A stretch of 64,000 nt of DNA, taken from the NCBI GenBank assembly GCA_964036045.1, contig OZ038398.1, forward strand, positions 26,418,109-26,482,108, in the 5' to 3' direction. The DNA is from Eutreptiella sp. 'Long Island Sound 2002'. Its lineage: Eukaryota; Euglenozoa; Euglenophyceae; Eutreptiales; Eutreptiaceae. The position numbers and the translations under genes are program-made. Position 1 is the stretch's first letter. Every line of letters begins with the position of its first letter. The notes beneath the pieces were generated by a model. It saw nothing but the letters and a program-made list of their open reading frames with translations. It had not been told where the DNA came from and ran no database searches. Shown here one piece after another: positions 45,586 through 58,600 of the stretch.

Positions 45586-45780
45586 GGGTCCCAATTTCTG
45601 CACCCTGTGGCCCTTGCTGGAAAACTAGGAATTTTTAATTTTTAGTCTGATGCTTGTCAGAGGTCCAAGGGTCCTGATTTCTGCATCCTGTAGCTCTTGC
45701 TGGTATACCAGGAATTTTTAATTTTCGGTCTGATGCTTGTCACAAGTCCCAGGGTCCCAATTTCTCCACCTTGCAGCTCT
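45586..45780. repeat. 83-bp tandem repeat, about 2.3 copies
   Basis: GGGTCC at 45586, 45669 and 45752 mark an 83-bp period with the phrases ATTTCTGCA, CTTGCTGG, AGGAATTTTTAATTTT and GTCTGATGCTTGTCA repeated. Confidence 0.9.
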
Positions 45781-45871
45781 CATGTGGGGGTTGATCTTCT
45801 GGTTGGGGGGTTGGAGGCTTTCAGCATCCACTCCAGGTTTGGGGGGCTCCACCAAAGTGTCCATCAATTCC

Positions 45872-46330
45872 TCATCGTGCACGAGTTGGGGGGGCCAAGT
45901 GCGCCGCCGTGTCACGCGCCACCTGAGTGGTCAGCAGGCGGTCCCGGCCCACAAAAAGAATGTCATCCAGATACTGAACAATGACGACCTGTGTGTTAGG
46001 GAGCTCAGATAACAGGGCCCCAATAAGGTGCTGCACTAGGCCAGGTGCTTGGTGCCAGCCAAACGGTACGCGGACCAGGGCATAGGTGGTGCCAACAGCC
46101 GCCACCCGAACCGCACCAGCCATAGCAGGGGGCAAGTGCACGCTCTAGTAGCACTTGCTCAGGTCTATTTTGGCTCCCCATGCCCCCCCCCCCCCCCCCG
46201 CACCGAGCGCAGAAGTCCCGCGAGTCCCTCAAGCGAGGGCAGGCGGAATGGCCTCATCTTGAACGAGCAGGCATGATTGAAGACTAGCACCCTAAACCAA
46301 ACCCTAACCTTTGCACGAAATGGGGGAAAA
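45872..46330 (-). pseudogene. Reverse-transcriptase palm fragment of a DIRS-like or Ty3/gypsy-like element
   Basis: On the minus strand, FKMRPFRLPSLEGLAGLL (about 46270) is followed in another frame by AKIDLSKCY (about 46165, RT motif A), a stop, and then in the ORF 46141-45872 by YALVRVPFGWHQAP and VQYLDDILFVG, the RT motif C with Y-L-D-D. The M-x-x-x-L-x-x-L-L preface is typical of DIRS-type RTs; gypsy RTs share the rest. A 17-18 base C/G run at about 46182-46199 coincides with the frame change. The fragment is interrupted and dead. Confidence 0.65.
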
Positions 46331-46695
46331 TCACAGCTCCGTCGTGGTGCTTCGGATTCGGCCAAAATTTTGGTGGATGCTATCTATGGGTGTGAGCAAC
46401 AAGCACACGAAATATGAGCCAGACACACAATGGTGGCGGCCGGGAACGGGCGTCGCAAGTGCCGGACCTCCATTTCAAAATCTGCAATTGAGGGCCAAAA
46501 TCAGCCTTTTTTTGCCCAAAACCGCCCTAGAACCTGCCGAAGGCAGCCAAATGAAGGTAAATAGTGGCTACTCTACACATGCAGCTAGACTTCCCCGTGC
46601 CGAAGGGCCCTCTAGGGCCCTCTAAGTCCAAAATATGTTTGTGAACCGCCCCCAAAAGGCCCCTGAAAGCACTAGAATCTGTGCACATTGGCCAC
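46331..46695. other. Unrecognised stretch
   Basis: No domain recognised. CCCTAAACC and CCCTAACC (telomere-like units) occur at about 46290-46310 on its left border. Confidence 0.5.
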
Positions 46696-46903
46696 CGACA
46701 GCCCCAAACCAAAAATAGACCATATCTTGGGCTACGTGGCTCACAACGCAATTTCGAGCGCACCTAATCCACCCGCAACCACCCACTTTTGGTGGTTTCC
46801 GACAGCCCCAAACCAAAAATAGACCATATCTTGGGCTACGTGGCTCACAACGCAATTTCGAGCGCACCTAATCCACCCGCAACCACCCACTTTTGGTGGT
46901 TTC
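46696..46903. repeat. 104-bp tandem duplication
   Basis: CGACAGCCCCAAACCAAAAA starts at 46696 and again at 46800; the two 104-bp copies appear identical. Confidence 0.95.
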
Positions 46904-47049
46904 CACCCCTCAAAGTTGCCGTAACCGACGCCTAGACCTCCGTACCTAGGCCCATTGGGCTGCGACAAGCTGCAAGAGGTAGCCCCAAAGAGGTGGGTAC
47001 CAAAATGGGTCAACAAGGTCCACCGGGTGCAAAAAAAAAAAGAAGACTT

Positions 47050-47745
47050 TTTTCAAAAATGATCTTGGACCACATGGAATGCCAAAGCAAGTGTTTTTGG
47101 CGCGTTTTGAGCTCGTAGTGGCCCGTTTTGGCCCTCCTCAAATCCCAAAATGCCTTGAAAATAGGCTGTTTTGCAAGGAAAAATGGGTCAAAAATGTGTT
47201 TTTCCAAAAATGATCCTAGACCAATCGGGGTGCCTAAACAAGTGAAATGAGCCCATTTTGAGCCCATTGCATGCCATTTTGGCCCCTCCAAAGTCACAAA
47301 ATGCCTTGAAAATGGGTTGTTTTGCGATCAAAAATGGGTACAAAATGCGTCAAAAATGTGTTTTTTCCAAAAATGATCCTAGACCATTTGGGGTGCGCAA
47401 ACAAGTGAAATGAGCCCTTTTTGAGCCCATAGCAAGCCATTTTGGCCCCTCCAAAGTCCCAAAATGCCTTGAAGACGGGTTGTTTTGGGACCAAAAATCA
47501 GTCAAAAATGGATCAAAAATGCGTTGTTCCAAAGACACTTTTGGACTATTTGGGGTGTACAAACAAGTGGAATGGTCTCATTTGGAGCCCATGTTGAGCA
47601 ATTTTGGCCCCTCTCAAGGCCGAAAGGGCCTTGAAAATTGGCCAATTTGGGACCACAAATGGCTCAAAAACGGGTCAAAACCATGATTTCCCAAAAATGA
47701 TCTTCGTCCCGTTGTGGTGTTCATTTTGAGCCCCCTTTGAGCCGC
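47050..47745. repeat. Diverged tandem repeat of about 151-163 bp, four copies plus a partial
   Basis: CCAAAAATGATC or its variants mark unit starts near 47054, 47205, 47368, 47530 and 47692. Each unit has GGGGTG-(C/T)-AAACAAGTG, CCATTTTGGCCCCTC, AAAATGCCTTGAAAA and GGGTCAAAAATG phrases. Copies are about 75-90% identical by eye. Confidence 0.9.
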
Positions 47746-47833
47746 TCTCATCCACTTTCCAGTGCGTACCTCATTTGTCGTTGAAGTCTCCTAGACGATG
47801 TTCCTTCCCCCACCAGCTCCCAATATTCAATCC

Positions 47834-47925
47834 TGGTTAGGGTTAGGGCTAGGGCAAGGGGTAGGGGTAGGGTTAGGACTAGGCTTCGGGCCGGGGTGGG
47901 CGTTAGGGTCAGGGTTGGGTTTAAG
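47834..47925. repeat. Degenerate telomere-like repeat tract
   Basis: GGTTAGGGTTAGGGCTAGGG followed by GGTAGGGGTAGGGTTAGGAC and further TTAGGG-like units with substitutions, on the plus strand. Short and degenerate, so an interstitial remnant rather than a chromosome end. Confidence 0.7.
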
Positions 47926-48085
47926 GATAGTCGTGGGCTGCAAAGTGGACAAAAATTCCTTCGGGTGCCTTTGGTGCCCGCGGAGCATCGGGCACCTTCG
48001 GCCCCCATGGACTCTTCAGGCCGGCACCTTTGACAACTAAATGTTGGCTGGAGGCCCCTAGGGCGCAAGCAGGTCTCAAAGCGCT

Positions 48086-48469
48086 CTACACATGCACGTC
48101 CTGGTATGCATATGCAGCCATGTTCGGCAGTTCAGCATGATCACAGGTATCATCTTCGTCGTCAGCGTCCTCTTCCTCCTCGTCCTGCTCATCCTCCTCT
48201 TCCTCGTCTTCCACGCTTGGTGGATCGTCGTTTTTGTAAAGTGCCCACAACTTGCTAATGCTTGAATACTTGTAAGTCTTCTCCCCACAATTTCTCGTCG
48301 TGCCTGCCATAATCCTGTCGCGATTCTCCGTCACACTGTATGATTTCGGTTTTGTCAACACCAGTTCGTTCTTGGCAGGCCTGTTCTTGTCCACCCATCC
48401 GCAGATAAAGCCGTTGCGGCTACGAGGCTTCTGCAAAAGGTGGATGCGCATAGTGCTGGGTGGATGCAC
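48086..48469 (-). CDS. Small ORF of unknown function with an acidic tail
   Basis: A 127-codon minus-strand ORF, uninterrupted. The N-terminal two-thirds is basic and protein-like (MRIHLLQKPRSRNGFICGW, AGTTRNCGEKTYKYSSISKL). The C-terminal third is an almost pure Glu/Asp run. I recognise no family. The upstream Met at about 48451 (MRIHLL) is a plausible alternative start. Acidic tails like this and that of the 23.9-kb ORF occur on DNA-associated proteins and transposon proteins, but no role can be assigned. Confidence 0.3.
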   Translation of the reverse strand: MHPPSTMRIHLLQKPRSRNGFICGWVDKNRPAKNELVLTKPKSYSVTENRDRIMAGTTRNCGEKTYKYSSISKLWALYKNDDPPSVEDEEEEDEQDEEEEDADDEDDTCDHAELPNMAAYAYQDVHV

Positions 48470-51400
48470 AACTGCGCGGAGGTATCACAGGCCCCTAGGG
48501 GGGGGGGGGGCGTAGTTGGTGTCCTAGGACCTGCAGAGTCGCACCCCCCCGTGCCACCAACGTAGGAACACCGAGGCTTGACCAACAAAATTCTGTTCGT
48601 TCAAAGGTGTTGCAAAATCGTTGAAGTCATGTCTACAACAAGTTTCATGGACTGCGCAGGATAGCAGACACAACTAGATCTTGTGCCATGTATTCCATAT
48701 TGCAGATCCCTCCTAAGTTTGGGACCCAAAACACTATAATACTACCCCGACCACAGCCACTCTCAGTTTCCATGTCACTGCTACTAGTGTGATAACTAAT
48801 GCTTTGCATAGGCTTCCGGGTGAAAATGTTTGCAACCTCGGCTGTGGCCACATCCTCCGCACTCACACCGCAGCATTGCTTCCATTCTTGTCCCCGGTGC
48901 GCGATTCAGCAGCGGGTGGCACTTGCTGATTGGCCTAGGGCATGCCCCATTTGTGAAAAACCCAAGAGATTGAACCTCATAGAATTATTTTCCCACTCCC
49001 AGTCCCTATCAATGGAGCCCTGTTGAATATGAAAAGGTCAGGCACCTTGAATGGACCCCAAAAAACGAAAATCACAATACCATGATAATGAACCACTGCC
49101 AAAAAAATGACCCCAAAAAACAAGTACAGGGAGGGGGGGCAACAAAAAAAAAACAGTCATCAATCCATCATTCAACAACATACAGCCAAATCATTACAGC
49201 CAATCTGTCTTGTAGCCTTTTAGCCTTTGCTGTATCAACCGGTGTTTTGGCACGATGGGGTTTGAACATATATGGCCAAATGCTGTGGGCACTGAGCCAT
49301 GTGGGCTTTGCTATGGCTGAAACACGGAACATCCGCGGTCAATGGAACTGAATACCACCTCCAATAGTCAGCAGGAACTCCGAAAAAAAAATCCTCCCCT
49401 GAAAATGGCCCACTTCATGCGAGGGAGTGCTTGCAGCGAGCTCGGGCGCAGTTGGTGATGCGAGGAGTGGCCGGAAGATACTCCACTGCCATTCCACACT
49501 GTTTCACACTTTTCACTTATGCTCTTTGCATTCGTGCCAGCTGCCCTCAATTGTCCGAACGCTGCGTCAAGTGCTCTTCGGTCATATGCATCGGCGTTGG
49601 GGACAAATTTTGGATATGAGGTGATGCCGATTGTTCATCAATTTTTTACAGCAACGGTAAGAGATCTCAACCCCCTTGCACGAGCTAGACCCCGAATTGT
49701 GCCTGTAAGGCTGCTCATTAAGGCTGATACTTGCGCTGCACGCATATTTTCAGGTGATGTCCGGATTTCCCGGCCTGGTGCTGGCCAGGGGGGAGGGGGC
49801 ACCATGAGTGGGGCCTGGCCATTAACACACGTACACACCCATACATCACACAACATATCATATGCACACCACATACACACCACTGAAGTGTGGCAAGCAG
49901 GCACTGGGCAAAAAATGTCGAATGTATTTAGAGCCATCAGATTGCAGGCTGACATCCTTACACCAATGAGAGACAAGCTCTGTGCACCGTCAACGCTGGA
50001 CGAGATCCTTCGGCTCGGACACAACACAACCATCCATAAAAATGCAATAATCACAGTAATAATGATGGCAAAATGCATCAATGATGAGATAAAATGTATA
50101 ATGCGATCCGCGTTTGGTAAATGCCTCCGGGGTGCTACACAAGCAGTCACTGGGGAGCGGTGGTTTCCAATTTGCTATGATGTTCTGTGTGATGTGCAGG
50201 GTTTGTCGGACAGCCTGTAGAGGGTGATTCCAAGGGCAGAAACTTGAACGTCGGCGGCTGATGCACAGTACGGTGAGCAGGTCCCTCAGTAAAGAAACTG
50301 AACAGAATCAACATGATGCTGGAAAGCCCATCCAGAAAAATTGGACTTCGACAGCACGGATGACTGGGACCGTAGGCGCTGGCATTTCCACGAGCCCACG
50401 ACTTCAGGGACTTTTGAGAACTGCGCTGCATGCAGCAAAGCCCACCCAGCGCCTGTTCCCCAGGGGTGCATGCAAGAGCCCCCCGCCCTCCCAAAGAACA
50501 CCGGCCCCGAACGACGGGCTGTTCATGGTGCGTTACAAAACTCAGATGAGGCCCGGAAGGGGATTCGAGGGGCGGTCCAGGGTACCTCAACATTTACGCC
50601 TCAGATCATTCCAAAGACGCACCGATCACTTTGAGCCATATATCATGTGGATGGAACTTCGTTCGCACTTTTTTTGTCTGGGCCACTTTGCGGACCCAAT
50701 TTTCGAGCCATCAACAATTTGCGAATGGTGTTTCCCAAGGAATTGTGCAGCCCGTAATTCGTCTTCCGGGCCCCCAGCAGCCCCCTCCTAAATCATAGAA
50801 TTGGTGCATGCAACAATGCTCCTTTCAACAGCCCTCAACCAAGTACACTGCATTAAGATGTGTGAGACTCCATTTGGCAGGAACATTTCCTTGAAATTTG
50901 CTGCCGAGGGTGTGGGCACTTAGGGGGTGATGTGAGACAAAATTCAGCAGCAATGGGGGACAGACCTTGATGTGGAACTTACAGGGCTGTCAGAGTTTTG
51001 GGACAACAATGACGGATGTGATGCGTAGTTCATGGAGACTGCGGGGTCATATGGGGTAGATGATGGCTGTTGCAGTCTGTTCACCAGTAATGCTGAGGTT
51101 GGTCAGAAAGGGGATGCCAAGGGTCGTCGAGGGCTAATTAGAATGAGGAGCAATAATTACTAAACCTCCAGATGCAACTTGCGCACAAAAAAATCCACAT
51201 ACTTGAAAATTGATGCATGACTTCAGCCAGGATGTTTCCGCCAGATAGATTTGTCTGTGATGTTACAAGCTAACCCCAAAATAGGGCATTGTTCTGCAGA
51301 TGAGGGGCTGCGGGGGGATGTTCATTAGTGGAGGAAATGTCCATTATCAATGAGGGGCTGTTGAGATTCTGTTTGGAGTGATGGCCGTGATGCATTCAGG

Positions 51401-52500
51401 CAAATCGATGGAGTATGGCCCAGTGCATAGCAGATATTCGCTTGATATGGACATCTTGGGACTAGACCTTACAGCCGCCCTATTTCCCATGAAACCCCCG
51501 TTGTCATTCCCCTCCTCAATGGACAGGTGATCTTGACCATAAGAAATTGTCCAACATTTGTCGGACGGGACGTTGTGCCCTGTTTATCATAGGTTCCCCG
51601 GAACCCTGTTTAAAATGGCCAACCTGCAATTGCCCACAACACTCCACCAGGAACAACACTCCACCAGGAAATCAGCCACAGGTTATCATGAAACTTGACG
51701 TGACAAATAGTTGACACGATCAGAGCTTCTTGATTGTTAAAGGAGCCACCTAAACCCAATGCTATTGACGCAAGTTGGACAGCTTTCACTCTATACCCTA
51801 CACCACACTCATATTCTCAATATCACAACGCAAACGGTGGGAGATATAATTCGCGAATTTAGGCCCATAAGTACTGACCTGCATATATCCCACCTGGGCC
51901 AACGATCCGGGGGAAGGACGGCACCTTTCTTGGCAGGCGGTGGGTTGGGCGGTGTCGTTGCTGTACCCATCGTGCACCACCCGGAGCAAGCCGTGCGAAA
52001 AGGGCAAGAGTATTGGGATGTGGGCCACCTCGCCAGGCCTCTGTACAGGAGTGAGGGTGTGGCAGGGAACCAACCCAGGAGACGCTCAGAATTATAAGGG
52101 GGCGTGGGGCTACCCGGAATCCCCTTGCAGCTTACTTATTATAAATGAGGCCTGGTGCAAAACACTTCCCAGCACAGGGGATGACCTGCGGAGGCACGGC
52201 TTGGCAACCTCCCCACGATGACGGTCCTTGTGGAGCGCCTGCACGCCCTAGCAGTGTCTTGAACACCACCTGCCTCCTGTACAAGGATACCGTGCAGACA
52301 GCACCCCAATGCCTATAACTGAGACCAGTATGGAGGGCTACCGTCTGCTCTGCAAGAGACTTGCAATAGGATCTCATCTTGGTAGACGTCCCAATACAAA
52401 GTTGACCATTGTATTTCAACAAAAGGATTACCTTCAAAATTAGACTGTTTGGGGCGAGTATAAATCCGGGCAGAAATGCATAAGAAATGACAGTTGCAGT
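48470..52500. other. Unrecognised stretch
   Basis: Contains a 12-G run at about 48499, A-rich patches and ORFs of up to 233 codons (plus 49519-50220) without recognisable domains. No satellite or LTR seen. TTAGGGCTAAGG near 52536 is a single telomere-like fragment. Confidence 0.5.
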
Positions 52501-52618
52501 GCAGCCCCGTAGCGCCTTTGCCACTGTGGCGGAGGGTTAGGGCTAAGGCCAGGGGAGACTGCCCAAGCACCCACTATTCAAAGCGTGAAAAAAATGAGTT
52601 GTCCGGGTGGGTGCCCTC

Positions 52619-55600
52619 TCAGAAACGGCATGCATCGTCCTTCTTTGCAAACCACAACCCTGCATCCATCTGGCGCCTCATCTTCTTGTCCAGACCCCTC
52701 ACATAATTGTTGTGCAGTGCCTCCATCTCTGCAAAAGGGGGCTCAAGATTCACATAGCGGAAGTCCCAAAGTGTGTCCTTCCCACCGCCGATGTACGTGC
52801 CTCCAACGGCCGCTTTCATGGGGTGGATGATCTGCACGGTCAAGTTGCCGTGGCGCGGGTCCATGTACAGGCACTTATCATACCCCCAGCCCAGCCCAAC
52901 CGCCTGAGTGGGCCATTGCGAAAAATCCCCGCCGCACAACACCATGTGGAACGAGGGCTGTTCGGAGCCCGTGCTGTTGGCCGCATGCCTTACAATGTGC
53001 TTCAACGCAGCGATGGCAACTGGAGACGATGGGACAAAGTAGTAGCCAGAGTTGATGTTGGTCGTGAGCGACGAATTATCCACGGTCCCATACGGTTGTT
53101 GACCTCCCTGAGGGATGCAATACGAGGCATTGCTGAGCCGCAACAAAGCGATTTAAAGTAGGGGAGGGACGCTCAAATGAATGCAGACCAGCTGTTGAAG
53201 GGTGTGCACGCGCCCCGCCGGCAGAATGGGGTTCAACAGGGTAAAACGGGTGCAGAAGGGCTGCAGACGGGGTGTAAAACACGTGCATAACGAACGTGGA
53301 ACGGGAAAGCAGGGGGAAACGGGTGCAAAATGGTGCAAAACGCATGAACTGGCCCAGACGACAGCTAACAAAGATGTAGTCCAGGCGCAGGACGGGTATA
53401 CAGCGGGTGCAACACTGTGGACTCGATGTACAAGGGCTGTGGGACAGGCGTGGTAGTGGCATCGAACAGGGGGAACAGGAGCACGCAGAGATTGCGAAGA
53501 GGGGTCTAAAACAGGCGTAAAATGGGTGTAGCAAGGCTGTAGAACGGCAGTGGAAGGGGTGTCCACGGGTATAAAGGTGCAGAGCTCGTTGCATGGCTGC
53601 AGGCTTTTGTACATTCACCCATTGTGCCGAAGTCTGCCGACATGACCCAACTTCCGGATCGTATGTGGCCCAAGCCTGAGCCACAGCAATACCGGCGCAG
53701 TAGGCTCTGAGCTGGGATTCCTGTGGCCTGAGCAAGTCCTTTGTTTTGCAGTCGTAGGTAGCCTTCGGGGGTCCGATATGTGTATGCACTTGCGCTTTGA
53801 AACATTCCCTTGTACTTCTACTGAATTTGGCAGTACGGCATTTGGTGATGGGTGCTGTTCCCTGTTGCTTCTTCAGAGTGCAGGGCTGGGGATTGTGAGG
53901 CCCGAGGCACGCATGAAGGGGGAAAGGGGGGCTCGTGCAAAAGGATTTTGAATGTTGCTGCTGCGTGCCAGAGCCCAGCCCCACAGACTGACCCACACAA
54001 AGAGCTTCTTGGTTCGACCTCACCTCCGCTGGTCGTGGCACCATCGCTCATCCCGACCCCTCATGTTCCAAACGGAAAGCAGACCAACCACCGACAACGG
54101 GGGACAACAAAATTGGAATCGGTCGAAGGATCGGAAAGGCTGACGGCCACAAGGCCAAAGCACGGTGCGCCCGCACATCATCGAGGAGCCGAGGCAACGC
54201 CAAACCGATTTCCAGAATAGTCCGCCCCCCGTGTGACATTCCGTCGGGTTGCTGTTTCTTTACGGGGCCCTGGACAGTCACCCATCCTTCCCTTCGCATA
54301 TCGCTGTGTTCTGACGGCCGCTGCTGACCTGTGTTCCTCACCCCCAGAAAGACCGCATCGCAACGTTCCACACAATCGCTGCTTACGGGCAATGGCCCCT
54401 GCCATGCTGATGGCACCTTACATTATGTATGCACCGCATCGCAGTCTCCCCAGACCCCTCACCCGTTGCGCAGCTCACAGCGCCAGAGGCCAGCCACATG
54501 CCAACATAAATCACCTGACGCCAGCGCTTGTCTGACTGAATGTACATGACATTGGGTGAAGCCTTGAGGTTTGCCAGAGGGTCGCGGAAGAGCACCACAT
54601 CAGGGTCAACGAAGAAGACAGAGTACCCATGTTCCAGAATTTTCGTAACGATCACTGACTTCATCTTGACCACCTGTTTGTATTCGTCCGTGCCGTACGT
54701 CATGGCGGCCACAAGGCGGTGCCGGGTGGGGAAGAAGAATACGGGCAGGCCCCGCACGACTCCCCATTCGTAGGCCTGGCTGTCCAGGGCCGCCATCACG
54801 TAATGCCCGATGCTGAGCTTCGCCAAATTGCAAACGAAATTAGCCATGTACTCTCTGAACCCGAAGTTGAATGCTGTAACCAGCACAGCCTTCGATGGTG
54901 TGGCCCGGCGCCGCAGCAGCTCGTCCATCCGGTACGGCCATCCTTTCTGTGATTAGGAAGGAGAGATTGGATGAGCACAGAGCAATATGAAGAGGACAGA
55001 AAGCGACTAGAGTGCAATCGAGAGGCCAGAATCCGGAACAGTCGGACGGCACGTCCAGTCCTGACGACATTCACACCCCTCCCTATGAACATGCAAGGGC
55101 CACGAAGCAACGTAACTGCTACAATGCCAATCTGGGGGCGTCTGAGACCCTCAGCCGTACAGCTTATATTGGTGCAGGAAGCATCCACTCCCGCTAAGCA
55201 TGACATGGGAAAGCCCTTCCCCTGTGGACACAATCTGGTGATTCCTGTGGTGGTCGGTGGGTAGGGCTTTGAAAGGTCTTTTCTAACTCGTTCTTCTGCA
55301 TACAGCCTGGGTCCCTGTGCCAACCGTGAGAGTCCCTCTGTAGGCAGGGTGTGTGTATCACGGAGGCTCAGGAAACTCAGCTGACACCCCACAAAATACC
55401 TCCACCGCCCGCTTGTAGGCGTTGCTGGCGCCCTGGCCAGAGTGCGGGATGAACTTGAGGAGGCTCCAAATAGTGCTGGAGGGGGAGTCGTCGTAGCGGC
55501 TGATCCCCACCTTCCGGTAGTGCCGCGGGCGCACACATACATTGCGGGAATCCATACAGGTGCTGGTATACCATGGGGCCTCAGCAGGTATGCCAAAGCC

Positions 55601-58600
55601 CCAGGAGAAGCGGGAGCCTGACATTGCGTTGGGCAGCGATGACGGCCGCAGAGAAGATGTGGGGGACGACGGGGCCTTGCGCATTTCGAGTGGCACCTGG
55701 CAAGTGTCAGGGATGGACCTGGCCCGCCGGTCCTCAGTGTCACAGGCCTCTAGCTGTGGCTGTGCATCTGGCTATCAGGCTCCGGCTCTGGCTCTGGGTA
55801 TGGCTGTAGCCGTGGCTATACCTTTGTCTGTGCCTCCACCTGTGTCTTTGGCTCTGGCTGTCGCCTGGCTGTGGTCGTGCCTGGGGTTCTGGTTGTGAAC
55901 TGTGGCTGCTGGCGGCGCTGGCTGCGGCTGTGGCTGTGGCTGTTGCCATGTCTGTGGCTATAGCGCTCTCTGGCTGTGGCTGTGGTTCCCGCTCCGACTG
56001 AGACTCTGTGTGTGTCCCTGTCTGTGATTGTACCCCTCCTGGGTGTGGCACTGTCACTCTCATTGTGGACGTAGCTGAAGCAGTCAAGGAGCAGTCCCTG
56101 AGATCCGTCTAGAATAGGGCAAAAGGCATTGCATTTCTCCTGTTACCCTCACCTCTGATCTTCGACATTCACCTACTGCAACTTTGAGGGACCCAGTTGT
56201 GGGCAAGATTGTTGTACGTGACCCAAATGAATGAGTCCTATCCAGAGCCGCAGCCACGCCGAGGCAGAGAGCTTGAACGGTGCCCCAGCCAGAGCCACAG
56301 CCAGAGAAGCCTTCCCAGCCCCAGTCAGAGCCACATCCAGAGCCACAGCTGAGCTGCCATGGGAGTGGGAGCCACAGCCACAGCGAGAGCCACAGCCAGA
56401 GCCCTAGCCACACCCAGAGCCAGAGCCATGCACAGGACTTGATACTGACTCCCCAGCATAGCTACTGGGTCCACTGTAGCACTGCCCGATGCTCTGGCTC
56501 TGCCTGTAACTTCGGCTGTGGCTCTGAGCATTTGCTGGCTTTCTCGGCAATGGCGTAACCATGGCTCCGGCTGTTGCTCTTCTTCGAACCTGGGTGTGAA
56601 CCTGGCAGTAACACTTATTCTGATGGTTGCACTAGCTTTGGCTGCAGCTGGGGCTCTAGCTGTGGTTCTGGCTTTGACTTTGACTGGGCTTCTTGCCGTG
56701 GCTGTGCGCCTGGCTGTGGCTGTGCAGAGCTAATACCACAGCAGTCGCCACAGCCACAGCCACAGCCAGGGCCACAGACGGAGCCGCAGACAGTGCCAGA
56801 GTACAGCCACAGTTAGCGCCACAATCAGAGGCATCATTCGACCCAGTGCCAAAGCCAGAGGCAGAAGCACTGCTTGACTCGAAGGCAAGCTGTTGTCAGC
56901 ACAACAGCTAGACCCAAAGCCAGAGCACCCTGAGCCAAAGCCAAAGCCAGGGTTACACAGGGGGATGGGCATATCCAGAATCAGAGTCATAGGCATCGCC
57001 AAAGCCAAAGCCATAGTCATCAGCATAGCCAAGCCACAGGCAGAGCTAGAGCCAGAATTACAACAGCAAGAGCCACACCAAGAGCCGCAGGGGAGCTCTC
57101 ATGACAGCAAGACCCATAGCCATGGCCAAAATCGTGTAGTGACAGCCAGAGCGTATGTGAGAGCCACAGCCAGAGCCACAGCCAGGGCAGTGTTTCTTCA
57201 ACAATGGCTCTGGTTGTGGCTGCAGCTGTGGCTCTTGATCCTGTCCTGCATGTGGTTTTGGCTGTGGGGCTGACTCGGGCAATGGCTATTGCTCCCAGCT
57301 GTGTTCTTGGCAATGGCTCTCCAAGTATCTGGGTGTCATTCTGGCAGTAACTCAGGAGAGACCGCCGGATTGTGGCTTCAGCTGTTGCCTTTTGGCCCAC
57401 TCTCGCCCTTGCCCTGTGTCTCCAGATGTGCTTTGCCTCAGACCGATGCTCTGGCTGTCGTGTGGGCCAGATCGCACCAGAACGACTCGAAACTGGCTCA
57501 AAATACTTGTGCGACAATCCGCATGGTTTTGGAACTACTACAGGCAAACCATGTGGCTGGGGCTATGACTATTCCTCTCTCTCACTGTTGCTTTGGTTTC
57601 TGCTGTAGCTTTGCCTCTGGCGAAATGCTGGCTCTGGCTGCGGTGCTAACTGCGGCTCTGAACCACAGCCAGAGCTGCAGCAACAGGCCACAGCTACACA
57701 CAAGGCCACAGCCACTGCCAGATTCATCGCTAGAGGCGCAGCCAGAGCCACTGCAGACACTTCGTGGGGATTCAAAGCAGCCAAAACTTGAGCCGAAGTA
57801 CCTTCAGGTTTCTCCAATGATGTAATCAAAGCCGCCAAATGAGGAGAGGGGCCGGGTGCCCTTTCAACACAACTCCCACTGCTGGTGCCCGGCTTACTCC
57901 AAGGGCACTTTTTGGGTTTTTTGCTCCTTCAATTCATTTCGTTGACCGCACCACCCTTGATCTTTCCCACAACCACCAATGCCCGAGCCCAAGCCCCAGC
58001 CCAGGCCTCAGACAGAGCCTGCAGCATTGGCATTAACGCGGACAAAGCCAGAGCTAGAGCCAGAGCTAAGGCCAGAGCCCTGACAAGCATCACTGACCTG
58101 CGGCTCGTATAGCGTTCGGAGGTCCAAATACACCTCATGAGACGCCAGCAAAGGGGGTTCGGCACTGCGCAGCTCGCTTGGGTGCACAGCGTTCGCCGCG
58201 AGCTGTGGGGTCTTGGAGGGCGGCCCGAGCCCCAAGGTCCCGCCCACGTCGACCACGTGACGTGCGGCAGTGGTCACTGCCGACTCTATCAGCCACGGGG
58301 CATGCGCGGTCTGGTCCATCCAAAAGGGAGGAACACGGGATGCAGTGAGCGGAGCCTTGTAGGCATTCCAGATCCACATCTGAATGAAAAGTCAGTTGTG
58401 GGCATCAGGACACCTCAACAAAGAGAGGTCACACCCCTCCACATCCATATTCCTACAGTACCCCACCAACCCTTGATAGCCCTCCCCAGCCCTCCACGTG
58501 CCTCCTTCATGTGGAACCCCCTACCAATGCCTCTCTGGCTCTCTGCACAGGCAGCAGCAAGGCTGCAAACGTGGGTAGCAAAGGAGGGCTAAATACACGG

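Noticed and set aside
47834-47925. A chromosome end
   Set aside because: The tract is short, degenerate and has tens of kilobases of sequence on both sides.
49519-50220. 233-codon plus-strand ORF
   Set aside because: No domain, odd composition, overlaps other ORFs; could be exonic but nothing supports it.
53076-54044. 322-codon minus-strand ORF
   Set aside because: It spans the exon 5 acceptor and intron 4 of the glycosyltransferase in a different frame and is low-complexity.
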